From Oryzias latipes (Eukaryota; Chordata; Actinopteri; Beloniformes; Adrianichthyidae), in NCBI RefSeq assembly GCF_002234675.1, contig NC_019862.2, forward strand, positions 31,338,134 through 31,402,133: a DNA stretch of 64,000 bases. Direction: 5' to 3'. Position numbers and translations under genes: made by a program. Shown one piece after another: positions 43,701 through 53,871 of the stretch (positions are counted from its first letter, which is position 1; every line of letters starts with the position of its first letter). The notes beneath the pieces are model-generated. The model saw only the letters and a program-made list of their open reading frames with translations. It was not told where the DNA came from and ran no database searches.

Positions 43701-44436
43701 CATCAAACCGGGCCGACGAGGCGTAGAAGTGGGCATCTTGGCTCGTCTGCAGGCCTGCAGGAGGACACGGAGGACTTTCAGCTGCCACGCATCAGGAGCG
43801 GCGTCAGCTCCACAGCGTTCCCCGCTCACCTTTATCTTTCTCGCCGTCTCCGTAGAACTTCCCTGCAGTCAGGACCAACTGGCCGTAGTCCGACTTGTGC
43901 TTGGATTCTATCCAGCGACTCTTCCAGGCATCTGCAGACAGGTTCAGGGTCAGCTTTGCACCAAACAGGGAGGGATGAACCTGAAGCAGCTTCTCATGCT
44001 GCATTGGAGCAGGTGCGGCACGTGCGCGGGGTCACGGGGTCACTCTTAAGTGGGGTTTGTGACTCCTCATCCATGGGAGGAGGAGAGAAGGGGGGGGGGG
44101 TGACAAAAGCTTAGGATGGGGGGGGGGGGTCCACACATATCATGAATGTAGTTCAAAGATAAGACAATGTTTGTCCGAGGAGGAAATTAGACATTACTGA
44201 TCAATTTGATATCTAGAGACAAAGACAATAAATTAATAAAAATTAATAAACCCCCCCCCCCCGCAATGATTTACCAACTCGTGCACGTGCAGCACCGTGG
44301 GCACAGCCGAAAACGTTCCGGTCATAATTCAGAGGAGCTTACCGCCATCCTCGAACTGCTCTCGGAAATAAACGGAGGACTCGGCGAGGACAGATGTGGC
44401 ACAAACGGCCATCAGCAGCAGCGACACGGCAGTCAT
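40733..44436 (-). CDS. calr4: Calreticulin (calr4 by synteny), complete
   Basis: Nine exons in transcript order: 44343-44436, 43830-43931, 43551-43754, 42289-42383, 41995-42204, 41791-41904, 41419-41562, 41235-41327 and 40733-40942; 1266 bp, 421 aa. The exon pattern, including the 204-bp third exon, is that of calreticulins. It starts with a cleavable signal peptide ([18 protein letters not shown]). Next come the globular lectin domain ([45 protein letters not shown]), the P-domain with three [14 protein letters not shown]-type and three [15 protein letters not shown]-type repeats, and an acidic Ca-binding tail (long Glu/Asp run). It ends in the retrieval signal KDEL. It is a chaperone for monoglucosylated glycoproteins and an ER calcium buffer. 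The eps15-osbpl9 position matches human CALR4P; calr3/calr paralogues are the alternative on sequence alone. Confidence 0.93.
42650..42840. repeat. Compound (CA)n / ATCTGGCTGCACGTG minisatellite
   Basis: About six units, each a CA run followed by CATCTGGCTGCACGTGCA. Unit length varies with the CA count. It lies inside the element at 42452-43530 in calr4 intron 3. Open frames rich in Cys/Val or Thr/His are artefacts. Confidence 0.95.
43082..43154 (+). repeat. tRNA-like sequence (tRNA-derived SINE head), not a tRNA gene
   Basis: It contains an A-box-like TTTAGCTCAGGCGG and a B-box-like GGCAGTTCGATCCCC at tRNA spacing. The acceptor stem does not pair (5' GGCAGTTT), and the sequence continues into other repeat DNA. 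A pol III promoter relic is the best reading. Confidence 0.55.
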
Positions 44437-44712
44437 GGTGGCGACGTGGAGAAGCGACCCCGCGGAGAGAAACCCGCACCGAACACGCGCGTGATTAACG
44501 GATAGTCTGATTTCCGCCCGCAGAAGCAGCGGCGTCCGTCCAGCTCGTCTGCGGTTGTCTCACAGCGAGCAGAAGAGACACCGTCGCCGCTCTCCTCTCG
44601 CCTCAGAACAGATGTCTGAATCTGATTGGACGACGGCTGCGGGGCTCAATAAGGAAATGCCGCGGAGCTCAGCCAATCACAGGAGAGAGAGTATCAATGA
44701 TCGTTGAAGTAG

Positions 44713-44731
44713 CCAATAGGAGAAGACCACG
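44713..44731 (+). promoter_or_regulatory. calr4: Perfect ER-stress response element upstream of calr4
   Basis: CCAAT, nine bases (AGGAGAAGA), then CCACG: an exact match to the ERSE consensus CCAAT-N9-CCACG bound by NF-Y plus ATF6/XBP1. It lies about 280 bp upstream of the calr4 start codon, in reverse orientation relative to the gene; ERSEs work in either orientation. Other CCAAT boxes occur at 44673-44677 and, inverted, at 44625-44629. This fits unfolded-protein-response control of a KDEL chaperone. Function is inferred. Confidence 0.8.
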
Positions 44732-45727
44732 CAGTTATTTAATGCACGCCCACAAAGTATAGACTGATGGTCATGGATGCGTCACGTCTAAAGGACAGAA
44801 AAAAGAGAACATTGGAAGGAAAACTGAAACTATCACATCAAGTAACGAAGAAGTAAATCAAATTCTGTTTATACATATTTCAAACGTTTTGTTTATATTA
44901 AAAGGTTTTGTCATTTTGATTAATTTCTCTTAGTCTTTTTCTTTTATGTTTAGATTTTGATGCATGTCAGCTGCAAAACGATGGCAAAGATTTAAGTGGT
45001 TTCATTGTTGTTTCTTTATAAAAATCATGTTAATTTTTTTTGGATTTGATGAATCTTGGATTTAATTTTTGGATTTGAATACATGAGAGGAAAAGGACTC
45101 GCTTAAGTCATAATGATAAAAAAACTCCATGTTTCTGGCATTTTAGTTCAGCAGGATGATCTTATCTGACACTGGGTGTACTTTATTTTGAAAGGAACTT
45201 AAAAAGTAAAGGAAGTCATAAGGATTCAGTGTAGAAAGATTCAACACGATTATTCTATTGTAATATTGAAAAGCAATATTTTGTAAACAAATGGCTTTAA
45301 TGGCCACAAAACATACATAAAGTGTATTTTTCTTTGGGAGAGGTGAGGTTTTGTGGCTTTGCTGCGTTCTGGTCAGTAGGAAACTGGTCCATATGGCTCT
45401 TCTTCTTTCATTTTACAAGACTTTTTTTTTCTACAATAACTAAGTAATAAACGACAAAGTTCAGACACATGAACATCTGATGTGTTTATAAGTCTGTTAT
45501 TATTGATATAACTCCTTATTCTAAAAAAAAGGTTTCCCAGCAGACCTTTAGTTATACCAATTTGACATCTGGACAGACTTTGACAAATGGAATTTCAAAC
45601 GGGTTGGTGCTGCTGAAAGTTTACTAAAGATAATCATTTAAAACATTCATATTTGCTATTTCAGGTAATGTGATTTTTTAAAAAATAATTCATGTAATAA
45701 AAAGGAAACATATTTTCAACAGAGACA
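44732..45727. other. Intergenic region between calr4 promoter and tor3a 3' end
   Basis: AT-rich single-copy-looking DNA. No gene, RNA or clear element is seen. Confidence 0.5.
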
Positions 45728-45733
45728 TTTATT
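45728..45733 (-). terminator. tor3a: tor3a polyadenylation signal
   Basis: AATAAA on the minus strand about 570 bp past the stop codon (context CAAAATAAATGTC). It is the nearest canonical signal with a plausible 3' UTR length. Confidence 0.45.
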
Positions 45734-46303
45734 TTGTAGCTCAATACTGCGATGTGTTTTCCCAAACCTGTAACGCTCATAAAGGAAAAACAAAGTGGAG
45801 GGACACTGAACCAAAGTAGTGGTGTGTGTTAAGAGTGCAAAGACAGCAGCAGGGTTGTGTTTGCAGACGGTGTGATCCCCTCACACGCTCTGTCAATGTC
45901 CAAAAGTCCACCCATGGTACAAATCATATCAATAACTAGATATAACAATGTTTTAACATGCAGTTTCACAAAGATTTTATAAAAACACGCATCTTTATGA
46001 AATAAATACTGTTTAGCACAGCTGCTGGGTGGAAACCTCCACCAGGCAGATGAAGCAGAGCAGAGCAGCCGCCCCTCATCCTCCGTCTGTGCGGATCCAT
46101 GCTCAGGTCAGGCTCCTCCCCCCTCCATCACTGAATCTGAGAGGCAGCTTTGCCTCGGGGGGGGGGCAGACCTCTTTGGGTGGGGGAGGAAGGTGTACAG
46201 AGCGGATCAGAGAAGACACACCTTTCGGCTTTGCTCTGGTTGCAGATGGACTAGTGAGGGAGGCCGCCGCCTCCTCCTGGTCTCTCCCGTCTGTTTGTCC
46301 GGA

Positions 46304-49300
46304 TCACGGCAGGAAGAAGTTGATCCTCTGTGGGATGGACTTGCATCCTTGGGCTGAGAACAGTCTCTCTTCTTTGGGGACATAAAGCATGGCTTTGGCC
46401 ACCTCATCCAGCGTTGCTTCATCGGCGTCGATGCCTCTGGCCGCGTAGGCGTCCCGAGCGCAGAGCTTGACGTGGCGGTACTCCAGAGGCAGGAACGGCA
46501 CAAAGAAATCAATCAGGTGTCCGGACATCAGCTCGCTCTGAGCAAACCCACCTGGAGGACAACACCAAACAGACGTACAGCAACACAGTAATGGGGATTG
46601 GTCAATGTTTTCAGTGATGGCAACAACAAAAAGACTTCAAAAACACGATTCTGAAGCTCCTAAAAGAGAAAACAAACCCGAAGAAAACACAGACATCTTC
46701 CAACTAAACCTGCTGCAAACCTTGAGAGTCCATCGTTTCCGCCCGCAGGCGATGCTCCAGGTCTTCCATACCGATGTCCTCCCGGTTCTGACCCGAGTGC
46801 CAAAAGTCCAGCGCGACATCATTGATGGCTGCTCCGCCGATGTTACTGTGGAAACAGCAAAAAGGCGTCTCCACAAATATCTTTGAAGAGAGTTAGCGGG
46901 AAAAGAGGCTCATCGGTTTTGTTGAATGGGGGGGGGGGGGGGGGTGCTCATTCAGGTTCGTTGAGACGATGAAGCTGCATCTTCTGACTGGAGACTCGGT
47001 GAGTCACAGCCCCCCCCCCCCAGCCTCTGCTGAACGAACCGTTGAGCCGTTTCACCTGAGGAAGAGGAAGATGGCTCTGCGGTAGGTGACTCCATCCACG
47101 TTGTCATAGTGATCCATGTAGGGCTTGATGGCATCGATGAAGCCAGGATGAAGCTTTTCCGCCTCGTCAAAGATGAAGAGCGTCTGCGGGCAGCGCAGCA
47201 CCATGTCCCGGATGGCCTCTCTAAGCTGGCCCTGGATGCAAACAGAGGAGCACATTTACAGAGTTTGAGGTGAACAGAACCAGAAGGAGCTGCATTTCCA
47301 AAAGAAAATGCAGGGTTGGATGCTACATAGCTGAAGGAATTATTAATTATTATTTCTCTAATTTATTTATTTATTGGATACAGAGACACATTCCTGTCAA
47401 CATGCCAGAGTTACCCAAAGGGCTATTTTACATCTGCAGTCCCTGTAGATGTTAAAATCACCCTAAAATTATCTATTTACATAACATTACGTTCATATAT
47501 TAAATACATTCAGTAACCTAAAGGTAAATTCACGATAAAACAATCCAAAATCAGACAAATGTATGAACATATACACACATAGAAGAGGAGGTTTACTCAG
47601 TGTTACCAAAGATAAAGTGAAAACAGCACAATAAGAACAAAGATATTTTTGTGAAAAATGCGAGAGAGAGAAAGAGAAACGCTTTATAGCATATTCCACC
47701 AATTAGATTTGCAGTAAAGGCGAAAAATAAAAATGGGATTGGATGAAGGATACAGCCTCCATCCAATCTAAAAGGCACTAAATTAAACACTTTTTAGAGA
47801 AGTAATCAGATCTTTTTGTTTAAATATTTCATCAGACTAAACCTTATCAAACCATCACTAAATAAATTCCACGTTTGCAGACGGTGGCAGTTTAAAGGTT
47901 ATTGGGAGTCTGTGGCGTTTTTGAAGTCTGGACAAATGCCACATTCCACAAATCCATGTCCAGGTAAACATGTGACTAAGCAGGTGAGGAGAACAAGTCC
48001 ACCTCGGTCCTGGCGCTGAGCCGTGGAGGCGGGGCCAAGCGGGCTTCCAGCATCTCACCTTGTACGTGTCCACCAGTCGGGCGTGGGGGAAGTGGAACGG
48101 GGCGATGAACAAACGCACGCACTCGCTCTTCACGCCGTCCCGGTACAGGTTCTCAGCAATGATCCGGGCCACGAAGTTCTTGCCGGTGCCGGACCAGCCG
48201 TGGAAGGAGAGCGTGAGGGGTTTGTTGGATTCTGGGTGGTTGACAAATCCCTGGATGGCTTTGAGGACCACGGATTGGACGAGGTGCTGCCCGTGGAGTT
48301 TGGTGTGGAGGTCCTTTGCCAGACCTGAGCGTGGACAAACAAATGAAACCACGCAGTGACATGCCTGAACGGAACAGATGCATTTATCTGAAACACATGA
48401 AGCAACGCGCCCTGCAGCAGACTGGCACCCCGCCTTCATCCAGCAGTGGCTGGGATAGGCTCCAGCAACCCCATGACCCCGAAAGGGGTTCAGAAGATGG
48501 GTGGATGGAGCAATGTCATGTAATTTAATATATATTCAGTGTGATCTGTGACTTGTTTAGTACACATAGCCGTTTGGAATTATCTGGAATAAATTGGATG
48601 ATAATCTGGAATTAAAAGGATTATTTTTTAATTGATGGTTTTTGCATTTTGTGTTGTATTTCATGACAACAGTAGAGAACTGGTACTTTACAAAAAAGCT
48701 AAATGAAACTACATAAAGCAGTGCTTCTCAATTATTTTTTGCCAGGCCCCCCCTAGGAAAAGAAAATGTTTCGCGCCCCCCCTGACCCCCCCCCCCATAA
48801 CCCCCCCCCCCACACACACACACACACACAGACACACTCGCGCGGTGACAATACATCAGGTCAGTATCTATAAAATTTGTATACCTAAAATTGTATCTTT
48901 TAACACTAACAAAAGAAAAAAGCAAAATAAATCCACTTTCAACAAATATTAACTTTATTTAGCCACAGAAACCCTGTTCTAGTCTAAAACAGAAAAGAAG
49001 CTGAAAGTACCTGAAATAAAAAAAATCTGTCATTCCTTATTTAAACTAGAAACATTTTGACCAACTGAACCATTTGATGCTGAAAAAAATAATTCAATCA
49101 ATAAATAATATTAAATCTAAATTGATCTGAAACATTAACACAGCAGCACCAATATATTTAACGTTTTTAGTCTGAAGAAATAGGTAAAAACGTGCTGATT
49201 TTTTTTTTCTAAATGACGGATTGTTTATTTCTGATCTCATAAAAGTGCAGCTGTTTTCCTGCATTACCTGCTGTCTTTATGTCTGTCTGACACCAACTAA

Positions 49301-50967
49301 ACCACAGGCAGACAAAGAAAACATGGATGGAAAATAAAGACACGTCATCAAAATGTCTACAATAGTTCATAAAGAATGACATTGTTAGCATGAGCTTAGG
49401 AATCTAAGGGCAGCGGTGATCTTGGGCAACAGGCAGCGGTAGCAGTGGTCCGCGTGCCCCGATTCCCCTGGCAGACAGGGCCCACACCACCCCTCCCCTT
49501 TCGTTCTCACTCGCGCAGCCGCGGACAGACAGAACAGACAATAGGAACCGAATAGTGGACCAGATTATTTTCCAAGCACTGAGCCGCTGTCACCGCTGCC
49601 CCCACGTTAAATTTGCGCACCGGACAAACCTGTGCCTAAAACCGCCACCACCGCGCGCCCCCCCTGGCATCGCTTCGTGCCCCCCCCTGGGGGCGCGCCC
49701 CACTATTTGAGAAGCACTGACATAAAGTGACATAAATGAAGCTTTACATGAACCTGCCATTACATGTTTATCTTAATAAGATTATATCTGAAACAAGCAG
49801 TAAATATTAAGATAAATTACTTCACAATATCTTGTACTTTTTTATTGTTTCCATACACCAAACCACTGAAATAAAGTGCTCATGTTTGCTGTATTGCTGA
49901 AATTGTAAAGGTTCTTAATCAGCCAGCTTTTCTACATATTTGGAATAAATAGTTAAAATCTAAAGATGATTCAAATGGTGACAAATGCGATAGGCTAAAT
50001 CAAATCAAATCAAAATTTATCTCTATAGCACTTTTACAACTCAGGCCACTCAAAGTGCTTGACAGAAAAACAATCAAATTTAAAAACAAAAGGACAAGAC
50101 AAACAAATATTTAGTTTAAAACCCGCACAATGCCCCCCTCCCCCCACACATAAACACACATACACACACACACACCATGATGAAAAAAGTGATAAAATGA
50201 TGCAATGTAGAAACTGGGCTTTATACCGAAGTGGGGAAACGATGTTTTGGGGACATGTCCACATCAGTGACCCCCCCCACCTCACTTAAGTTCACTGAGT
50301 ACACTACCACAGGACCCCCCCCCCCCCCCCCCCCCCGGGTCTAAAGTAAGGGCCAGACCTGGGAGATCCCACTGCAGTGACCCCGTTCACTGAGAAGGGT
50401 CAGTCACTGATGTGGAGGATCCCTCTGAAGAAAACACTGGAGCTCTAAAACGTCAAAGGAAGAACATTTAAATAACCAAATAAGTACATAAATAAACCTA
50501 AGAGATCAAATGATGTGAATACATAAAATAATATTAAATATCAAAGCTAGATTAAAATCATAAGATAAATATGAAGGCCCCAGAGCATAAAACACGGATG
50601 AAGCGTTCAAACCAAAGCTACCTGTGATGTTGTTGGTGACCCTGCAGTCTCCAGACTCGCAGCACTGACCCAGACTGCAGTACCACCGCTGGAGGAGGCT
50701 GACGGAGTCCTGCGAGAGGCCGGCCCACAGGTCCCTGCTGGGAACTGGTCACAGGCGGACCGTCAGCGGCGGAACCGGGACCGTTTCGTGTCTTCATGCC
50801 TTACCTTGCAGCGAGGCATCGTCCTGGTGTGGCTGGCAGTCCCCCTCCCAGATGTTACAGTAGATGTAGTTGAAGTAGTAGGCGGAGACGTTGCTGATGC
50901 TGTCCAGCTGCAGGAAGTGGGCCTCTGCGGACAGCGCGCAGATCAGCGCCAGCACCCGCCACAGCAT
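46304..50967 (-). CDS. tor3a: Torsin-3A, complete
   Basis: Six exons in transcript order: 50805-50967, 50622-50744, 48059-48324, 47056-47231, 46721-46845 and 46304-46551; 1101 bp, 366 aa. A signal peptide ([16 protein letters not shown]) leads into the ER lumen. The Cys-rich WYCSLGQCC...[11 protein letters not shown] segment is specific to TOR3A among torsins. The AAA+ domain follows. Walker A is GWSGTGKN (the torsin-type Asn), Walker B is [13 protein letters not shown], and sensor/C-terminal parts are [19 protein letters not shown] with the redox-linked GCK. It ends in NFFLP. Two N-glycosylation sequons (NVS, NIT) are present. Torsins are ER ATPases that need LAP1/LULL1-type cofactors; TOR3A is interferon-induced in mammals. 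The gas5 snoRNA gene lies immediately upstream on the same strand. Confidence 0.93.
47285..47780. repeat. Dispersed repeat, copy B
   Basis: The first 50 bp (GCATTTCCAAAAGAAAATGC then AGGGTTGGATGCTACATAGC) and the later AAAACAGCACAATAAGAACA stretch match the repeat at 31445-31950. It is in tor3a intron 3. Confidence 0.5.
48430..48520. repeat. LINE-tail-like dispersed repeat
   Basis: Contains GGCTGGGATAGGCTCCAGC, CCCCATGACCCCGAAAGGGG and GATGGGTGGATGGA, the usual 3' end block of a very common fish retroelement. It is in tor3a intron 2. Confidence 0.6.
48719..49719. mobile_element. Non-autonomous hAT element with perfect 8-bp target duplication
   Basis: A 1001-bp element is flanked by ACATAAAG on both sides (48711-48718 and 49720-49727). 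Inverted ends are CAGTGCTTCTCAA...TTGAGAAGCACTG, extending into a GGGGCGCGCCCC-rich stretch. There is no transposase frame. The intact duplication suggests a recent insertion in tor3a intron 2. Confidence 0.93.
50000..50300. repeat. Dispersed repeat with CA tract
   Basis: Begins (AAATC)n then AAAATTTATCTCTATAGCAC and CAAAGTGCTTGACAGAAAAAC, a common fish interspersed motif, followed by a short (CA)n. It is in tor3a intron 2. The poly-C run at about 50317-50336 follows. Confidence 0.45.
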
Positions 50968-51102
50968 CGGGGAACGGGGCGGTCCGCGGCGGCGGGGACG
51001 ACACGGGGCAACCGCTGCGGGGCTCCGGCCTCACATTTATGGGGCCGCTTCATTCACCGACGGCCTGCTCGGCGAGTGGGCGTCTGTCTCCGCCCCCCGA
51101 GG

Positions 51103-51110
51103 CTTTTATA
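51103..51110 (-). promoter_or_regulatory. tor3a: tor3a TATA box
   Basis: TATAAAAG on the minus strand about 135 bp upstream of the tor3a ATG, followed by a GGGGGGCGGAG GC box. The position suits transcription start near 51075-51080. Confidence 0.6.
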
Positions 51111-51477
51111 GATGTGCCGCGTGATTTCCTCATCCGATGAGGCTGGCCCCGCCCACCAACTTCCGGTTGCAGTGAAGCTAAAGCTAGGCTATCATAAGAG
51201 GTTTACCAGCGGTTTGACATCTTTAAACTTGAACGGGGCATATTAGCCGCAGTAATTTCCAATAAACGTACAGAAAATTAACAGTTGCTTAAAATCGAGC
51301 TACATCTTTAAGCCATGTTAACGTCTCACTTCTTAAGAAAACTAGCTGTCATGGGAGATTATAATATCTATAAACCTCATGGTGACCAATTTACATCATC
51401 CATTCACCAACATAAGACCGGAAGTTTATTCTGAATGAAACCAAACACAAAGTTTTCTTATACAAAGTTTATTAACG

Positions 51478-51483
51478 TTTTAT
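51478..51483 (-). terminator. gas5: gas5 polyadenylation signal
   Basis: AATAAA on the minus strand (GTTAATAAACTT), about 190 bp past the last snoRNA. A second copy is at about 51425. Confidence 0.45.
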
Positions 51484-51674
51484 CCACCAGAAGAATAAAC
51501 AGGAGAAAAAAAAAAAGACAGAATTGTGGAGTTTCCATAATGTTTAAGGCGTTCACAGCAGCAGATGGATGTCGGCCCGGTTCTCCAGACCCGCTCAGGT
51601 TCAGCACCGTCTGTGGAGCAGAGTCTTTGTCACTTCAGAAACTACAACCATAAAAAACAGACGTTCCAACACCT

Positions 51675-51752
51675 CAACCTCAGACAAAAATGGAACGGTA
51701 AAGGGTTATAATCAGCAGCAGTCATTTGGCAGAATCGTTTCATCATCGGTTG
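51675..51752 (-). ncRNA. snord47: Box C/D snoRNA, SNORD47-like
   Basis: Minus strand: terminal stem CAACC/GGTTG, C box ATGATGA, D box CTGA. GATTCTGCCAAATGA and CCGTTCCATTTT correspond to human U47 as I recall it. It guides 2'-O-methylation of 28S rRNA. Confidence 0.88.
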
Positions 51753-51913
51753 AAACCTTTATTGACAATATTTTGATGGAAAACTTACAGGTTGGTAAAC
51801 TTTATTGTGCCCATACGGACGCCTTCGTTTCCAGAGGGGGTGAATCCTGGAAGGAGAAGCAGCAGCATTAAGTCAGAACGTGCTGAGCAGCATCTCAGAC
51901 ACTGACGCACACC

Positions 51914-51983
51914 GACCAGGTCAGCTAGAGCTAATATGAGCCTTCATGACAGAATCCGTCTCAACTTTGTCATCACACAGGTC
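51914..51983 (-). ncRNA. snord44: Box C/D snoRNA, SNORD44-like
   Basis: C box GTGATGA and D box CTGA. The guide TATTAGCTCTAG directly before the D box is complementary to the 18S rRNA stretch CTAGAGCTAATA, as in U44 (18S A166). The CATGAAGG word of human U44 is also present. GACC/GGTC form a short terminal stem. Confidence 0.87.
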
Positions 51984-52206
51984 AGCTGTACAACAGCAGC
52001 TAAAAGCTGCAGCTTTAACACATCAGATGAGACTAGAACAGATCTAGAGGATAAACAGCACCTCTGCATAATCCAGGAGTTCCTACTTACTATAATCGAT
52101 GTTCTGAACAGGACGTTTCAACGATCTTTTGGATCTGCTAAAGAGAAAAATCAACCGTCAATTTATAACCAAACCAGTGATGGTTCTTTAGAAATGAAAA
52201 CTCATC

Positions 52207-52272
52207 CAGATCAGAGAATTCTGTTCATATCCTCAACTGGATCAGAGACCTGATTCACACTCATCCTGTCTG
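52207..52272 (-). ncRNA. Doubtful box C/D snoRNA
   Basis: Position between the SNORD44 and SNORD80 copies, a CAGA/TCTG stem and a D box CTGA suggest a snoRNA. The C box is degenerate (GGATGAG instead of TGATGA), and I cannot match it to a known GAS5 snoRNA. SNORD78 is expected near here, but the sequence does not resemble what I remember of it. Confidence 0.3.
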
Positions 52273-52415
52273 AAATGACGTCACTGCTGAGCGACCCCAT
52301 CGCAGCTCTTACCTGGAGAGCCGCCAGACGAGTCTCCTTCCTGCCTGGAATGACACGAAGCAGGCGTTAATAAAAAAAAAGGATAAAGCGTTGAAGACGG
52401 AGACGAAAACTTAAA

Positions 52416-52497
52416 CTGACACGTCAGCTAGGAGCGAAAGACAAGTTGTGTTCTTCACGGTGTAATCTGCTGAACTATGCTGTCATCACTGTGTCAG
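52416..52497 (-). ncRNA. snord80: Box C/D snoRNA, SNORD80-like copy 1
   Basis: Terminal stem CTGACAC/GTGTCAG, C box GTGATGA, D box CTGA. CATAGTTCAGCAGA and GTCTTTCGCTCCTA before the D box match human U80. The latter pairs with the GGGGGCGAAAGACTAATC region of 28S rRNA. Confidence 0.9.
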
Positions 52498-52626
52498 ACA
52501 CAATAAAACCTATAAATTCATTCAGACTCACCTCTACGTGGGCTTCATGAGATTCTGAAATAAAATAAAAAAAATATAAATTTTACAAAATGCAAGATGC
52601 ATTAAGATGGCGTCAGTTTTGAGGTG

Positions 52627-52702
52627 GATGCATCAGTTAGGAGCGAAAGACATGATTGTTCTTCATTGCTTATCTGCTGAACTATGCACTCATCACTGCA
52701 TC
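52627..52702 (-). ncRNA. snord80: Box C/D snoRNA, SNORD80-like copy 2
   Basis: Terminal stem GATGCA/TGCATC, C box GTGATGA, D box CTGA. It has the same CATAGTTCAGCAGA and GTCTTTCGCTCCTAACTGA as copy 1 but a different middle part. It may be a duplicate of SNORD80 or occupy the place of SNORD77, which shares the first motif. Confidence 0.85.
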
Positions 52703-52852
52703 TGAACAAGTCCAAGTTCTGCGAGTCAAGGAAGACCTCACCTGCAGAACCGGAACCAGGTGTGTGCTGGGGTGGAGCCTCACTGCCACCTGCGACAGAA
52801 ATCATCCCGTTACAGCGCAGACAGAAATCCAGACACATGCTATTCAGTTTGC

Positions 52853-52930
52853 ACTGCATCAGAACAAAAGTCCTCTTCACTTTTCTCAGAGAGATTCCCA
52901 TTGTTTCACAACAAAATCATCATCAACAGT
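52853..52930 (-). ncRNA. Box C/D snoRNA, possibly SNORD79
   Basis: C box GATGATGA, an internal D' box CTGA after CAATGGGAATCTCT, and a D box TTCTGA with an ACTG/CAGT stem. The D' guide is nearly complementary to the 28S rRNA stretch GAGATTCCCACTGT. The name is a guess from position. Confidence 0.65.
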
Positions 52931-53075
52931 TGAGTCAACGTTCAAACGCTTTATAATCTGCTTATTACCTTTTTAGTCATTGGAGCCGCTTCAATGAGGC
53001 CTAAACACAAGAGGGAGATGCATTTATAAATACAAAGAAGCGTCCAAGTGCACAGTAGAGATCTGTAATGATTGG

Positions 53076-53154
53076 TGCCTCAGAAATGTTAACATGGTGG
53101 TGTTATTATCGTCATCCATCTAGTCGAGAGTAGCAAATAATTGTCATCACGGCA
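53076..53154 (-). ncRNA. snord76: Box C/D snoRNA, SNORD76-like
   Basis: Terminal stem TGCC/GGCA, C box GTGATGA, D box CTGA. TTATTTGCTACTCT and the AACACCACCAT...TTAACATTTCTGAGGCA end correspond to human U76. Confidence 0.88.
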
Positions 53155-53407
53155 TCATCTCCACAACAGATTTATGCTTCTCTGAAGTGTCACCGTAATT
53201 CAGGAGGTTAACATTCAGCGCAAAGCCTGATGGGAAACCCTTCAAAGAAGCAAAAGCTCAAATCTAATCACAGATGGAGCAAAGCTACACTTTACCTTTG
53301 AAAAGGTTAACCAGGCGTCTGTATTCTTCTTATAAATCTGTGGATGCAGATAATTCTATTAGTTTGATGCAGTTCCATTTATGGCAAAGGAGCTTATTTG
53401 AAGGTTA

Positions 53408-53481
53408 GAAGCATCAGTGTATATAGTTTGTCAGAAATCACTCCTGTCCACTACTCTTACACATTAATCATCACTGACTTC
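53408..53481 (-). ncRNA. snord75: Box C/D snoRNA, SNORD75-like
   Basis: C box GTGATGA, D' box TTTCTGA, D box CTGA, stem GAAG/CTTC. The guide AAGAGTAGTGGACAGGAG then GATTTCTGA matches human U75 nearly exactly. Confidence 0.9.
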
Positions 53482-53794
53482 TCCACGTGTGAGAGACAGA
53501 AACCCTACATGGAGGACAGACCATACATACCTGCACATGGATGGACAGGGCCGCAGCAAGGCCTGCATTCTGGTCCTAAGGCGAAACACACCCAGCAGTT
53601 TAACATTTCACAAGTTCCAACTTTAAAGTTCTTATTCTTTTTTTTTAGAAAAAGAAAAGAAAAAAAACTAACTTACCAGCCACAACCAGGGGTTTCCATC
53701 ATTTCCAGCTTCAACAGTACCCTATAATTTACAAGATTAAAGTTAGCATGCATCCCGCTCAAACGTGCACAAATAGTGGGGTTTAGTCTTTCAT

Positions 53795-53871
53795 CCCATG
53801 TCAGAAATGTTGGCGTTACTTCACAATGACTCAGATGTCCCTACCAACACTTATTCATCATAAAACACGGG
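53795..53871 (-). ncRNA. snord74: Box C/D snoRNA, SNORD74-like
   Basis: C box ATGATGA, D box CTGA, terminal stem CCCGTG/CATGGG. GTGTTGGTAGGGACATCTGA and CGCCAAC match human U74. It is the first snoRNA of the host transcript, as in human. Confidence 0.9.

Noticed and set aside
46029-46385. 118-codon plus-strand frame
   Set aside because: Antisense to the last tor3a exon and its 3' UTR.
46304-50967. Assignment as torsin-1
   Set aside because: The WYCS..CC..GDCR..NN(I/F)TG segment and the LYRDG, EKLHPG and CKSIPQRIN blocks are TOR3A-specific.
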